Shown one piece after another: positions 43,455 through 52,100 of a stretch of DNA of 64,000 nt (position 1 is its first letter; each line of letters opens with the position of its first letter). Source of the stretch: GCA-2794515 sp034436155. GTDB lineage: Bacteria; Chloroflexota; Anaerolineae; Aggregatilineales; Phototrophicaceae. Made by a program: the position numbers and the translations under genes. The notes beneath the pieces were generated by a model. The model had not been told where the DNA came from, made no database searches, and saw only the letters and a program-made list of their open reading frames with translations. The DNA lies in contig DAOTVP010000042.1 of the NCBI GenBank assembly GCA_034436155.1, forward strand, positions 14,718 through 78,717. The letters are read 5' to 3'.

Positions 43455-44321
43455 ATGGCATCCATTAATTCACCATTTAGATACCCTGGTGGAAAATTTT
43501 ATGCGCGAAAACTCATTTTAGAACGCTTGCATCCTCATGATGTGTATGTAGAGCCGTTTGCTGGTGGTGCATCTATCTTTTTTGCCAAGCCCAAAGCAAT
43601 TGCAGAAAATTGGTTAAATGATGTTGATGAAGAATTGGTAAATTGCTATATCCATATACGAGACCATGTGAGTGAATTGATAAAATTTCTGGATGGATTG
43701 CCAGCAACAAAAGAACTGCATCATTACTATAAAAACCAATTCTCATCACAAAATGATTTGGAACGTGCTGGACGTTGGTATTATCTGAATCGAACATCTT
43801 ATTCAGGTATTATGAATAAGCAAAATTGTTATTGGGGATATGGTGATAAATTCAGTATGCGTCCAGAAAATTGGGGACGGCATTTATTAAAGTGTTCTCA
43901 AAAATTGCAAGGTGTTCGTCTAAGTAGCCTTGATTTTGAAGATGTTATCAATAATGTTCCTGATGAGACATTTTTATTCATTGACCCTCCATATTTCAAT
44001 GCTGACCAAGATAAATTTTATACCCATAGTTTTAGACTTGAAGACCACTATCGGTTAGGAAAAATTCTTAAGAAACATGCTCATCGTATCAAATTTTTGT
44101 TGACTTATGATAATTCACCTGAAATAAGAACACTATATGATTGGGCGACAAGCATTCAAACTCAAGAATGGAATTATACGATTAACCGAACTGATGACCA
44201 AAAGAACAAATCTAATCAGAGAGGTTCTCGGTATAGAGGACAAGAATTCTTTATCTCTAATTATCCAATTCCAAATGATGCTAGTATGATTCAATTGCCC
44301 TTATGGGAAGATGCGAGTTAA
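43455..44321 (+). CDS. N6-adenine DNA methyltransferase (D12 class)
   Basis: 288 residues of the Dam/DpnM-type D12 family. SAM-binding segments are SPFRYPGGK and VEPFAGGASIFFAKP, and the catalytic motif is LFIDPPYFNADQ. It methylates adenine in a short DNA site, which cannot be read from sequence. The gene is convergent with the endonuclease reading frame (4-nt overlap) and forms a type II restriction-modification locus with it and the XRE controller. Base composition here is visibly AT-richer and codon use differs from neighbours, suggesting transfer. GAAAGGT lies near ATG 43455. Confidence 0.93.
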   Translation: MASINSPFRYPGGKFYARKLILERLHPHDVYVEPFAGGASIFFAKPKAIAENWLNDVDEELVNCYIHIRDHVSELIKFLDGLPATKELHHYYKNQFSSQNDLERAGRWYYLNRTSYSGIMNKQNCYWGYGDKFSMRPENWGRHLLKCSQKLQGVRLSSLDFEDVINNVPDETFLFIDPPYFNADQDKFYTHSFRLEDHYRLGKILKKHAHRIKFLLTYDNSPEIRTLYDWATSIQTQEWNYTINRTDDQKNKSNQRGSRYRGQEFFISNYPIPNDASMIQLPLWEDAS

Positions 44322-45130
44322 GCAAGTAACAATTCAATATCAGATAAATCATACCACGGCGGATTTGGTTTTGGGCTATTATCTTCAAAGAAAATTTTAG
44401 GATAGTTGGGGATAAATCCACAGTCATATCGAGATTGACATTTTGAACGTGAGCATATTATGTCTTGGGTTGAATCGGTTGTATGACGAGGCAGTAAATC
44501 GGTTGATTTGGCGACATATAATTTGTGAAACGCAAAATTTTGGATGTTATTGATTGGATTAGAGGATAATTTTTGGAGAAAGCCTACTCCTTTTTTATCT
44601 GGATTCCATATAAATAAACCCATATCATCTGTTTCATAAAAAGCATTGCCAATTGAGGTGATAAGTAGCTCGAAATCGGATGCTCTATACTGGTCATTGT
44701 GTACCCCCAGTTGTTCTACAGAGACTCCCATTAACGGAGCTAATCGCTCCTGCATTTCCTTTCCAAGTGTACGACTACGCATACATTTGACCTCAATACG
44801 GTGCAACTGTTCTTTGGGTAAATATCTATAACTTCCTTTTTTGGCTAATTTACATTCAATACGATAGGTTAACTGTGTTTGCAAATCAATAACCGTTATG
44901 TCCTCATCATGCGAGCCTAATTGGGGATTTAACACTTTTTTGCTTACAGATAACCGATTTGATAGTGTTTGTTGCAAAATAGATAAAACAGTAAATTCAA
45001 ATGCTTTACCCCTAATCATCGGAATCACTTTAGGGTCGGCTAAAATCTCATGTAGATGATGAATGGGTATATTATAAACCTCACAAAAATTTTTAAGTTG
45101 GTTAAATCAATCTTGTTCATTCTGATTCAT
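44318..45130 (-). pseudogene. Type II restriction endonuclease, frame broken by TGA at codon 8
   Basis: Partner of the adjacent methyltransferase. The body has a PD-(D/E)xK-like core: the Asp in HDEDITVID and IECKLAKKG (Glu-x-Lys). A zinc-like Cys set lies near the end (CSRSKCQSRYDC). The intact open frame begins only at a GTG (45028), but the same frame continues upstream as convincing protein (FNQLKNFCEVYNIPI ...) back to an in-frame TGA at 45107-45109. It is preceded by MNQNEQD from an ATG at 45130, which overlaps the controller's stop by 14 nt. A TGG-to-TGA change (Trp8) would explain this. Unless it is read through or starts internally, the endonuclease is probably inactive. A sequencing error remains possible. 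Confidence 0.72.
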
Positions 45131-45353
45131 GGATGCTACCCCAATAACTGAATAAATCTGCAAGTGATATGCTAAACGCTTCTGCCAAACGGATAATATT
45201 TTTCAGGCTAATATTTTGCTCTCCACGTTCAATAGAACCAATATAAGTTCTATGTAAATTGGCACGCGAAGCTAAATCTTCTTGTGACCAACCGCGAGAT
45301 TTTCGGAGTAAAATAACAATCTTTCCAAATGTTTTGAGATTTTGATTATCCAT
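45117..45353 (-). CDS. XRE-family controller protein of the RM locus
   Basis: 78-residue helix-turn-helix protein of the Cro/C1 type (GWSQEDLASRANLHRTYIGS, IERGEQNISLKNIIRLAEAF), the size and layout of restriction-modification C proteins. These bind an operator and time endonuclease expression. It lies immediately upstream of the endonuclease frame and overlaps its ATG at 45130, the usual C-R operon arrangement. AT-rich like its neighbours. Confidence 0.88.
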   Translation of the reverse strand: MDNQNLKTFGKIVILLRKSRGWSQEDLASRANLHRTYIGSIERGEQNISLKNIIRLAEAFSISLADLFSYWGSIHESE

Positions 45354-45412
45354 GAGGTGATGTTAGCCAAATGCAGTCAATAATTCGACAGACAATGACT
45401 AGCATTTTGCCA

Positions 45413-45440
45413 TTAGGCAGGGCATTATCACCCTGCCTAA
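45413..45440. terminator. Hairpin after the anti-sigma-like gene
   Basis: TTAGGCAGGG, 8-nt loop, CCCTGCCTAA: a 10-bp perfect stem 9 bp past the stop at 45449. It is weak in T-run but strong in stem, and probably ends the sigma/anti-sigma transcript. Confidence 0.65.
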
Positions 45441-45448
45441 TATGATTA

Positions 45449-46333
45449 TTATGGGCTTGGAGTCGGTGTGAAGGTATGAGCGACTGTAGGAGTTGGTTGT
45501 ATCGTCATACTTTCGACTGTGCCTGTGGCGTTACCAAACAATGGGTCTAAAGTGGGAGAGGGGATGATAATCGCTTGGTTAGAGATTGTCGGTGTGAATG
45601 TCGGTGATGCGATAGGGGTGGCGGTTGGCACGCCAAACATATTACCTGCAGGCGGAATACCCGTCATGGCGAGCGTCTCATCAACCACGAACACATCCAA
45701 CACGGGCATAAAACGCGGAATATCCCCCGTGGCAATCTGCCCGACCACATCCTCTATCTCACTGAATGACCCCGATGGCACTCTATCGGCTTGCCAATAC
45801 ACAATCGTCAGCATATCCTCACGGATGACCGTCCCCCATGCAACAGGGATATAAAATGTCACCACAGGCACATAACCCTCAATCGGATTTTCAATAAGCG
45901 GTATAGGTGTTTCTGGTATGGTTGGCGTGGGTTGTATCACGCGGGTTGCATCTTGCGATAAATCTATCCCCGCGCCGAATTGTGGCGGGGTTGGGCGATT
46001 GTTGCCGATGATGGCAATCGCACTCCCTAGCATGAAGATGATGCCCAAAATGGCGACCCACAATAACGGGTTAGACGATTTTTTCTGGTGAATCGGTTGC
46101 GAAATGACCATATTTTTTTGCTCCTGTGTTTGGATAGTTGCTTCAAATTCAGATAAAACGGCACCCCAGACACGCTTTTTGACCGATGTATCGGCTGTGA
46201 CCTGTGAATAGGTGACGAGGCGCTGTGCCATCCGCCCCAATTCGGGGTCTAAATCGGCGGGGATAGGCGCGGATGAATCGGCTTGGAGTGCCAACAGGTA
46301 TTGTTCCAATAGGATGGATTGTTTATCGTCCAT
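45449..46333 (-). CDS. Anti-sigma-like membrane protein with an extracytoplasmic SAF domain
   Basis: 294 residues. The first 75 residues are an acidic helical part like the cytoplasmic domain of anti-sigma factors (LLEQYLLALQADS, LGRMAQRLVTYSQV), without a zinc motif. A membrane helix spans about 91-110. Outside it, after a Pro/Thr linker, YVPVVTFYIPVAWGTVIRED to about residue 215 matches SAF/CpaB-type domains (the IREDMLTIVYW and VGQIATGDIP blocks). The last 65 residues are a Pro/Thr-rich tail. It starts 2 nt after the ECF sigma gene, so it is the likely anti-sigma factor. SAF domains bind glycan-like ligands, and a wall-sensing role is inferred. Confidence 0.75.
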   Translation of the reverse strand: MDDKQSILLEQYLLALQADSSAPIPADLDPELGRMAQRLVTYSQVTADTSVKKRVWGAVLSEFEATIQTQEQKNMVISQPIHQKKSSNPLLWVAILGIIFMLGSAIAIIGNNRPTPPQFGAGIDLSQDATRVIQPTPTIPETPIPLIENPIEGYVPVVTFYIPVAWGTVIREDMLTIVYWQADRVPSGSFSEIEDVVGQIATGDIPRFMPVLDVFVVDETLAMTGIPPAGNMFGVPTATPIASPTFTPTISNQAIIIPSPTLDPLFGNATGTVESMTIQPTPTVAHTFTPTPSP

Positions 46334-46335
46334 CG

Positions 46336-46899
46336 TTAAACCTCCCCTGTGATGCGTAAATAACGATTTTTGAGGCTTTGGATAATCCGATGAATTTCGA
46401 CGCGCACTGCCACCGCACTTTTGCCCACAATCGCGCCAATTTCGGCGGATGATAACCCACCATCCACCATCAGATGGAGCAGGTCACGTTTTTCATCAGG
46501 CAAGGTGGCGATGAGTTCGCGCACGATGCGTTTTTCTTCTTCGGCATCTAATAGCGGGGCAATATCCCCAGTGGCGAAATCCAGACCATCCAACGAGACG
46601 ATCGGCTTTTTACCCCGATAATGATGCGCCACTACATGACGGGCAATCGTGAATATCCACGCCACCACCATCCCACCCTGATACGTGTGGAGCGATTTGA
46701 GGATGTTCAAAAATACCTGACTGCATAAATCCTCTGCTTCTTGTGGATTATTCACGCGGTGGGCGCAATAGGCATAGACGCGCTCAAAATAACGATCATA
46801 CAGAGGCGCGAAGGCTTTGGGATTGGCTTGCGCCAGTCGCATCTGGATGATGTCGGCTTGGTGCGGGTCTATCTGGTCATCTGGATAAGCTGAAAACAT
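46336..46899 (-). CDS. ECF RNA polymerase sigma factor
   Basis: 187 residues with sigma-70 region 2 (FAPLYDRYFERVYAYCAHRV, DLCSQVFLNILKSL, GGMVVAWIFTIARHVV) and region 4 (LPDEKRDLLHLMVDGGLSSA, VAVRVEIHRIIQSLKNRY). It directs polymerase to stress or envelope promoters. ATG 46899 is chosen over GTG 46905. It is followed 2 nt later by the SAF-domain anti-sigma-like gene and is divergent from recA, with about 207 bp between. Confidence 0.92.
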   Translation of the reverse strand: MFSAYPDDQIDPHQADIIQMRLAQANPKAFAPLYDRYFERVYAYCAHRVNNPQEAEDLCSQVFLNILKSLHTYQGGMVVAWIFTIARHVVAHHYRGKKPIVSLDGLDFATGDIAPLLDAEEEKRIVRELIATLPDEKRDLLHLMVDGGLSSAEIGAIVGKSAVAVRVEIHRIIQSLKNRYLRITGEV

Positions 46900-47019
46900 A
46901 TACACGTCTCATCTGGATTGCCGATACATCTATAAAGAGCCAAAAACGGCGCAGGTGTTACATCAAACTTTTTCTCATCTCAAAATTCCCAAAATTTCAT
47001 GAATTATCATTTTACCCTA

Positions 47020-47048
47020 TTGCATTTCGAGAACTTTTGTGCTATCAT
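47020..47048 (+). promoter_or_regulatory. recA promoter with LexA-like box in the spacer
   Basis: TTGCAT (47020-47025), exact 17-bp spacer, TATCAT (47043-47048). Inside the spacer, GAACTTTTGTGC (47031-47042) abuts the -10. It is one to two bases from the Gram-positive SOS box GAAC-N4-GTTC. The lexA promoter carries a closely similar box in the same place. Confidence 0.7.
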
Positions 47049-47106
47049 AAAGCGTAATTTGTACACAACCATCAAACACCTTTAGACAAATAAGAGAGAC
47101 TGCACA

Positions 47107-48321
47107 ATGGCGAGACAAAAGAAAACCCCAAAATCGGATGGCGACTTGTTTACCGTCGGCAACAGTGGCGTAGATGCCAATTCGCCTCAAATATCAGAGG
47201 CGAAAGCCAAAGCCCTCGATTCGGCATTGTCCGATATTACCAAACGCTTCGGCGATGGCACAGTGATGCGCCTTGGTGATGCCCGTCACATGGTTGTTGA
47301 GACCATCCCCACGGGGTCGGTAACGGTGGATATTGCGCTTGGTGTGGGTGGTGTCCCCCGTGGACGCATCACCGAAATTTACGGACCAGAATCGAGTGGT
47401 AAGACGACGGTTTGTTTGTCGATCATCGCACAAGCCCAAAAACGGGGCGGTTTATGCGCCTTTGTCGATATGGAACACGCCCTCGATCCTGTGTATGCGG
47501 AACGTATCGGCGTGAATTTAGATACGCTCTACGTCACCCAACCCGATACGGGTGAGCAAGCCCTCGAAATCACCGAAGCGTTGGTGCGTTCTGGCGCGTT
47601 GGATGTGGTGGTGATCGATAGCGTGGCGGCGCTCGTCCCGCGTGCCGAGATCGAAGGCGAAATGGGCGATAGCCATGTTGGTTTGCAAGCCCGTTTGATG
47701 AGCCAAGCCTTACGCAAATTGGCGGGGGTCATCAAAAACACCAACACCACCGTGTTATTCACCAATCAATTGCGCGAAAAAGTGGGTATTTCGTATGGCT
47801 CGCCAGAGACGACATCGGGCGGGCGGGCGCTCAAATTTTATGCCAGCGTGCGCCTCGATATTCGCCGTCTGCAAGCCATCAAAAAGGGTGAAGACAACAT
47901 CGGCAACCGCACGCGCGTCCGTGTGACCAAGAACAAAGTCGCCGCACCCTTCAAAGAAGCCGAATTCGACATCATGTTTTTTGAACGCGGTGGCATCAGC
48001 AAGGTCGGCGAATTGCTCGATTTAGGCACGGATTTGGGCATCGTGGATAAACGCGGGGCGTTTTATCGGTATGGCGATGTCATGCTCGGACAAGGGCGCG
48101 AAAACGCCAAAATTTATCTGTTAGATAACCCCTATATGGCGAATGAAATCGAAAAACAAATCCGCGCTCATTATGGCTTGCCCGAAGCGGGTGTGGCGGT
48201 AACAACGGCAGTCGCCGCCAACGTATCGGCGCAAAAATCGCCCGGACGGGGCAAAGGTAAAGCCAGTGATGGGGATGACGAACCCGAATTCGCCGATGAT
48301 GACGACTTTTTAGACGATTAA
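47107..48321 (+). CDS. recA: Recombinase RecA
   Basis: 404 residues. It has Walker A GPESSGKTTV, the L1/L2 region with VVIDSVAALVPRAEIEGEMG and TNQLREKVGISYGSPETTSG, and RLDIRRLQAIKKGEDNIGNR. The N-terminal 30 residues and the acidic C-terminal tail (PEFADDDDFLDD) are disordered. It forms ssDNA filaments for recombination and triggers LexA self-cleavage. It is preceded by a strong promoter overlapped by a LexA-like box and followed by a clean terminator, so it is a single-gene unit. It is longer than E. coli RecA (353) because of the tails. Confidence 0.98.
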   Translation: MARQKKTPKSDGDLFTVGNSGVDANSPQISEAKAKALDSALSDITKRFGDGTVMRLGDARHMVVETIPTGSVTVDIALGVGGVPRGRITEIYGPESSGKTTVCLSIIAQAQKRGGLCAFVDMEHALDPVYAERIGVNLDTLYVTQPDTGEQALEITEALVRSGALDVVVIDSVAALVPRAEIEGEMGDSHVGLQARLMSQALRKLAGVIKNTNTTVLFTNQLREKVGISYGSPETTSGGRALKFYASVRLDIRRLQAIKKGEDNIGNRTRVRVTKNKVAAPFKEAEFDIMFFERGGISKVGELLDLGTDLGIVDKRGAFYRYGDVMLGQGRENAKIYLLDNPYMANEIEKQIRAHYGLPEAGVAVTTAVAANVSAQKSPGRGKGKASDGDDEPEFADDDDFLDD

Positions 48322-48330
48322 TTTCACCCG

Positions 48331-48358
48331 ATAGCCCCGCGAGGGGCTATTTTTATTT
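48331..48358 (+). terminator. Intrinsic terminator of recA
   Basis: ATAGCCCC, loop GCGA, GGGGCTAT, then TTTTATTTT. It lies 9 bp past the recA stop. Confidence 0.92.
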
Positions 48359-48402
48359 TAAGAATGGTATAATCAAAATATGGTGATATGAGGTATTTTG
48401 AC

Positions 48403-48669
48403 ATGACCGTTAGTGATGTTTTAGAGCAAGCCAAACAATTGAACCCGCAAGAACGCGAAGAACTCTTACTCGAATTAATCGCGCTCCAAACCAGCGAAAT
48501 CCACCCCAAATCGCAACTAAAAACAGGCTCGGAATTGGTCGCATTGTTACTATCTATGGATCCCATTGAATTGGTAGACCCCGAAATCGAAGACCCGACA
48601 GAATGGGTGAAGGCACAACGAAATAAACGGAATAAGCGTCTAAAACCGTATTGGGATGGCGATAAATGA
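48403..48669 (+). CDS. Antitoxin of a VapBC-like module
   Basis: 88 residues. The N-terminal helix LEQAKQLNPQEREELLLELI is the dimerisation part of small antitoxins. The C-terminal basic tail (VKAQRNKRNKRLKPYWDGDK) is of the type that fills the PIN active site. ATG 48403 has GAGG 8 nt upstream; the earlier ATG at 48388 precedes that site. It overlaps the PIN toxin start by 4 nt, so both are co-translated. The N-terminus is not a classical AbrB or RHH fold, so the DNA-binding class is unclear. Confidence 0.78.
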   Translation: MTVSDVLEQAKQLNPQEREELLLELIALQTSEIHPKSQLKTGSELVALLLSMDPIELVDPEIEDPTEWVKAQRNKRNKRLKPYWDGDK

Positions 48670-49046
48670 TTATTGGCTTACTGGATACAACCGTTATTGT
48701 CCATCTGCTGCGTCGTTATGCTCCCGCATTAGCATGGTTTGATGCTTCAAAAAATTTTGCTATTTCATCTATTGCATGGATGGAAGTGATGATAGGTGTC
48801 ACTAGCAAGAAAAACATGATAGACACACGCACATTTTTAAGCGGCTTTGACTTGATTTATCTGACACCCACAGACCAACATTGGGCGCAAACACAAATTG
48901 AACGATTGCGGTTTAGCCATCATATTGATATGAACGATTGTATGGTTGCCTCTGTAGCACATCGGTTACAAGTGCCACTCTATACCCATAACCTCAAGGA
49001 TATGAGTCCTTTGTTGGGTCATTTGGCTATACGCCCATATAATTAA
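48666..49046 (+). CDS. PIN-domain toxin (VapC-like)
   Basis: 126 residues with the PIN acidic set: Asp7 (LLDTTVIV), Glu in SIAWMEVMIGV, Asp in MNDCMVASVAH and a fourth in HNLKDMSPLL. PIN toxins are Mg-dependent RNases, often cutting tRNA or rRNA, and are silenced by their antitoxin. ATG 48666 overlaps the antitoxin's stop by 4 nt. The layout and size are typical of type II toxin-antitoxin modules. The target RNA is not known. Confidence 0.88.
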   Translation: MIIGLLDTTVIVHLLRRYAPALAWFDASKNFAISSIAWMEVMIGVTSKKNMIDTRTFLSGFDLIYLTPTDQHWAQTQIERLRFSHHIDMNDCMVASVAHRLQVPLYTHNLKDMSPLLGHLAIRPYN

Positions 49047-49149
49047 AGGCGTAGCTTAACCGTATCTTAGTCGTCTATCAGCAGATTGGCAAAAATGGGG
49101 TAAACTAGAACGTATACAAGAACACGATACGATTTAGGATGGATTCACC

Positions 49150-52100
49150 ATGCCAGACGACCCAAAGAAAAATCATCCCCACGATGATGATATGCCCTTT
49201 CATTTGCCGATAGAACCCGGTTACGAAGGCAACATCCATAAAGACGATACCGAAGATGTGCCGATTGTCACCAGCGATATGACCGCGCCCAGACCGAAAG
49301 CATCGGCATCGGATAAAGAGATGGATACCGATGAAATTGCCCGTCTCCACGCCAGTGACCCACCGCTCAAACGCGGGTTGCCAGAGGATGAATCGATCCT
49401 CTATAAAAAAGAGGAGACAGACCAAGATTTTATCCAAACTGTCCCACGTCCCACGACCACACCGCCCCATGGTGATGATGAGGATGTGCCGTTCAAGTTG
49501 CCCCAAGAACCCACCGAAAAAGCCCCGCCTGTGCAAAATGTGGGCAATTTATTCGTCACCATGCCCAGCAAAGCCACATCCGAACCGACACTACCCGGTA
49601 CAGGCGGATTAGATCCTAACCCCGATTTTGGTGGGCAGACAATACAATCCAAGACGGTACGCCATCCACAAAACACGGTGGCGAATCCGCGCCTATCCGC
49701 CGAGATGACGCAACCGAATCCGCGTGTGGTGAATCCGAATGACAGACAATTTATGCCCCCGCCACCGCAAAATGTCATCCCCGCGCCACCGCCTAGAATG
49801 CCAATCCCTCAAGAGACGCACTTGCCATCGCGCAAATCTCGCGCACGCGCTCCGCGTGTGGGATGTTGGGCGGTGTTTATCGGCTTATTTTTGACCTTCT
49901 GTGGTGGGCTAACCTTGCTGACGGCGGTCGCAGGCGCGTTGGCGTATGCCCGCGTGGGCGATTTGGTGAATGAGCGTCTCGCCAAAATAGATACCTATCA
50001 ACAATTTCAAAGCACATTTATTTATGATCGCAACGGGCAACCGTTATTCGAGGTGTTCAACGAAGGTCGGCGCACCAAAGTGACGATAGACCAATTCCCC
50101 GATTACCTCATCCAAGCCACTATCGCCACTGAGGATGATAGTTTTTATCGGAATATCGGCATTGATGTCGGCGCGACATTCGTCTCGCTCACTGGATATT
50201 TGGGATTAACCAGCACCGATACAGGTGGTAGTACCATCACCCAACAATTGGTGCGGAATGTGTTATTCCCGCCTGAATATCGGGCAGAACGGAGCGCCCA
50301 ACGCAAGGCAGAAGAAATTTTGCTGGCGATTGCCCTCACCGGGCGCATGAGCAAAGACGAAATTTTAGAGATGTACCTCAACGAAATTTATTATGGCAAT
50401 CTGGCGTATGGCGCACAAACTGCGGCACAAGTCTTTTTTGGTAAAGATGCCAAAGACCTGACATTGGGCGAGGCGGCGCTTTTGGCGGGTCTCCCACAAG
50501 CCCCCGCCGATTTAGACCCGCTCAATCCCGATTTGGATGTGCAACGGCGCGTTGAAGAACGCTGGAAATTGGTCTTGAACGAGATGGTCGAGGAGGGGTA
50601 TATCACCCAAGCCCAAATGGACGAAGCTGTTCGGCAAGGGTTATCGTTTGTGAGCAGTAATATTGACCTGCGTGCGCCTCATTTTACCGTGTATGCCACC
50701 CAAGAACTCGAAAGCCTGATGCTCAGTTTGGGGTATAGTCCCGAAGATGTCGCTCGCGGTGGGTTACAAGTCTATACGACTGTCGATGTGCGCCTGCATG
50801 AAGAAGTCCAAGCCATTGCCGCCCAACAAGTGGCGAATTTGGCACGCAATAATGTGAGCAACGCCGCCGTTTTGGTGATGAACCCCACGACGGGCGAAAT
50901 TTTGGCGATGGTCGGCAGTATCGATTACAATAACGATGCCATCGATGGGCGCGTGAATGTCACCATTCGTCGTCGCCAACCGGGCAGTACCATCAAAGCC
51001 TTGACCTACGCCGCGGCGTTGGAACGGGGCATGTCTACGGGAGATGTGATTTGGGATACGCGGGTACTCATCCCGCAACCCGGTCAAGCGCCGTATGAAC
51101 CGCGCAATTATGACCGCACTTTCCACGGACCCATGACCATGCGCCGAGCGTTGGCGAATAGTTATAACATCCCCGCCGTTCAGGTCTTACGTAGTATCGG
51201 CGTAGATTATTTCTTGGGATTCGCAGAACGACTCGGTGTACAAACACTCGGACGTGATGCTTCGTTATACGGTCCTGCGCTCACACTTGGCGGTGGCGAT
51301 ATGACCCTGCTCGAACTCACCCGTGCTTATACTGTGTTTGCCAATCAGGGGGTGCTGGTGAACTCGACCGCGATTTTATGTGTTATGGATAGCCAAAATG
51401 TGGTCATTTACGAATATGAAAATGGATGCCCCGCCAGAGGCATTCATAATAGCGCCACCATCCAACGTACAGGCTTAGGGACACAAGTCTTAGACCCGCG
51501 TATCAGTTTTATGATCACCAGTATTTTGGGCGATAACGCCGCCCGTACCCCCGCCATGGGCGCTAACAGCCCTCTGAATACGCCCAATATCGCCTCTTCT
51601 GTCAAAACAGGGACAACCGATGATTTCCGCGATAACTGGACAGTCGGTTACACGCGCAATGTCGCTGTTGGGGTGTGGGTGGGGAATAATAACAATGACC
51701 CCATGACCAATGTGTCGGGTTTGGCGGGTGCCGCGCCCATCTGGAACGCGGTGATGAATACGATTTATAACAATCCCGCGTATTTCGATGAGTTCTTGGT
51801 CGATGGTCAGCATGTATCCGATACGGTGAATCCGCCCTCTGGATTGACCTTCACACGCATTTGTGATGTACGCACGCTCACCGACCCCGCCACAGGATGC
51901 AATAGCACCATCCCCGAATACCTGTTTGATTATCCCGCTTTGTTGCCCGATGGGGCGGGCAATCTCGTCCCGCAAAATGTTCAATCGCCCCAATTGGCGA
52001 TCCCAACAGGTGGCTCGTATGTCGAATTGGTCAGCCCGGGCATATATCGCACGGTGGTGATCCCGTTGCCACCCGAAGTTGCTAATGCCATTCAATTCCA

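Noticed and set aside
44318..45028. Endonuclease starting at GTG 45028 as a normal gene
   Set aside because: No ribosome-binding site there, and conserved-looking protein continues 26 codons upstream to the TGA, so the ATG at 45130 is the better ancestral start.
43401..45353. Mobile island boundary around the RM locus
   Set aside because: Base composition suggests transfer, but I saw no direct repeats, tRNA end or integrase at its borders.
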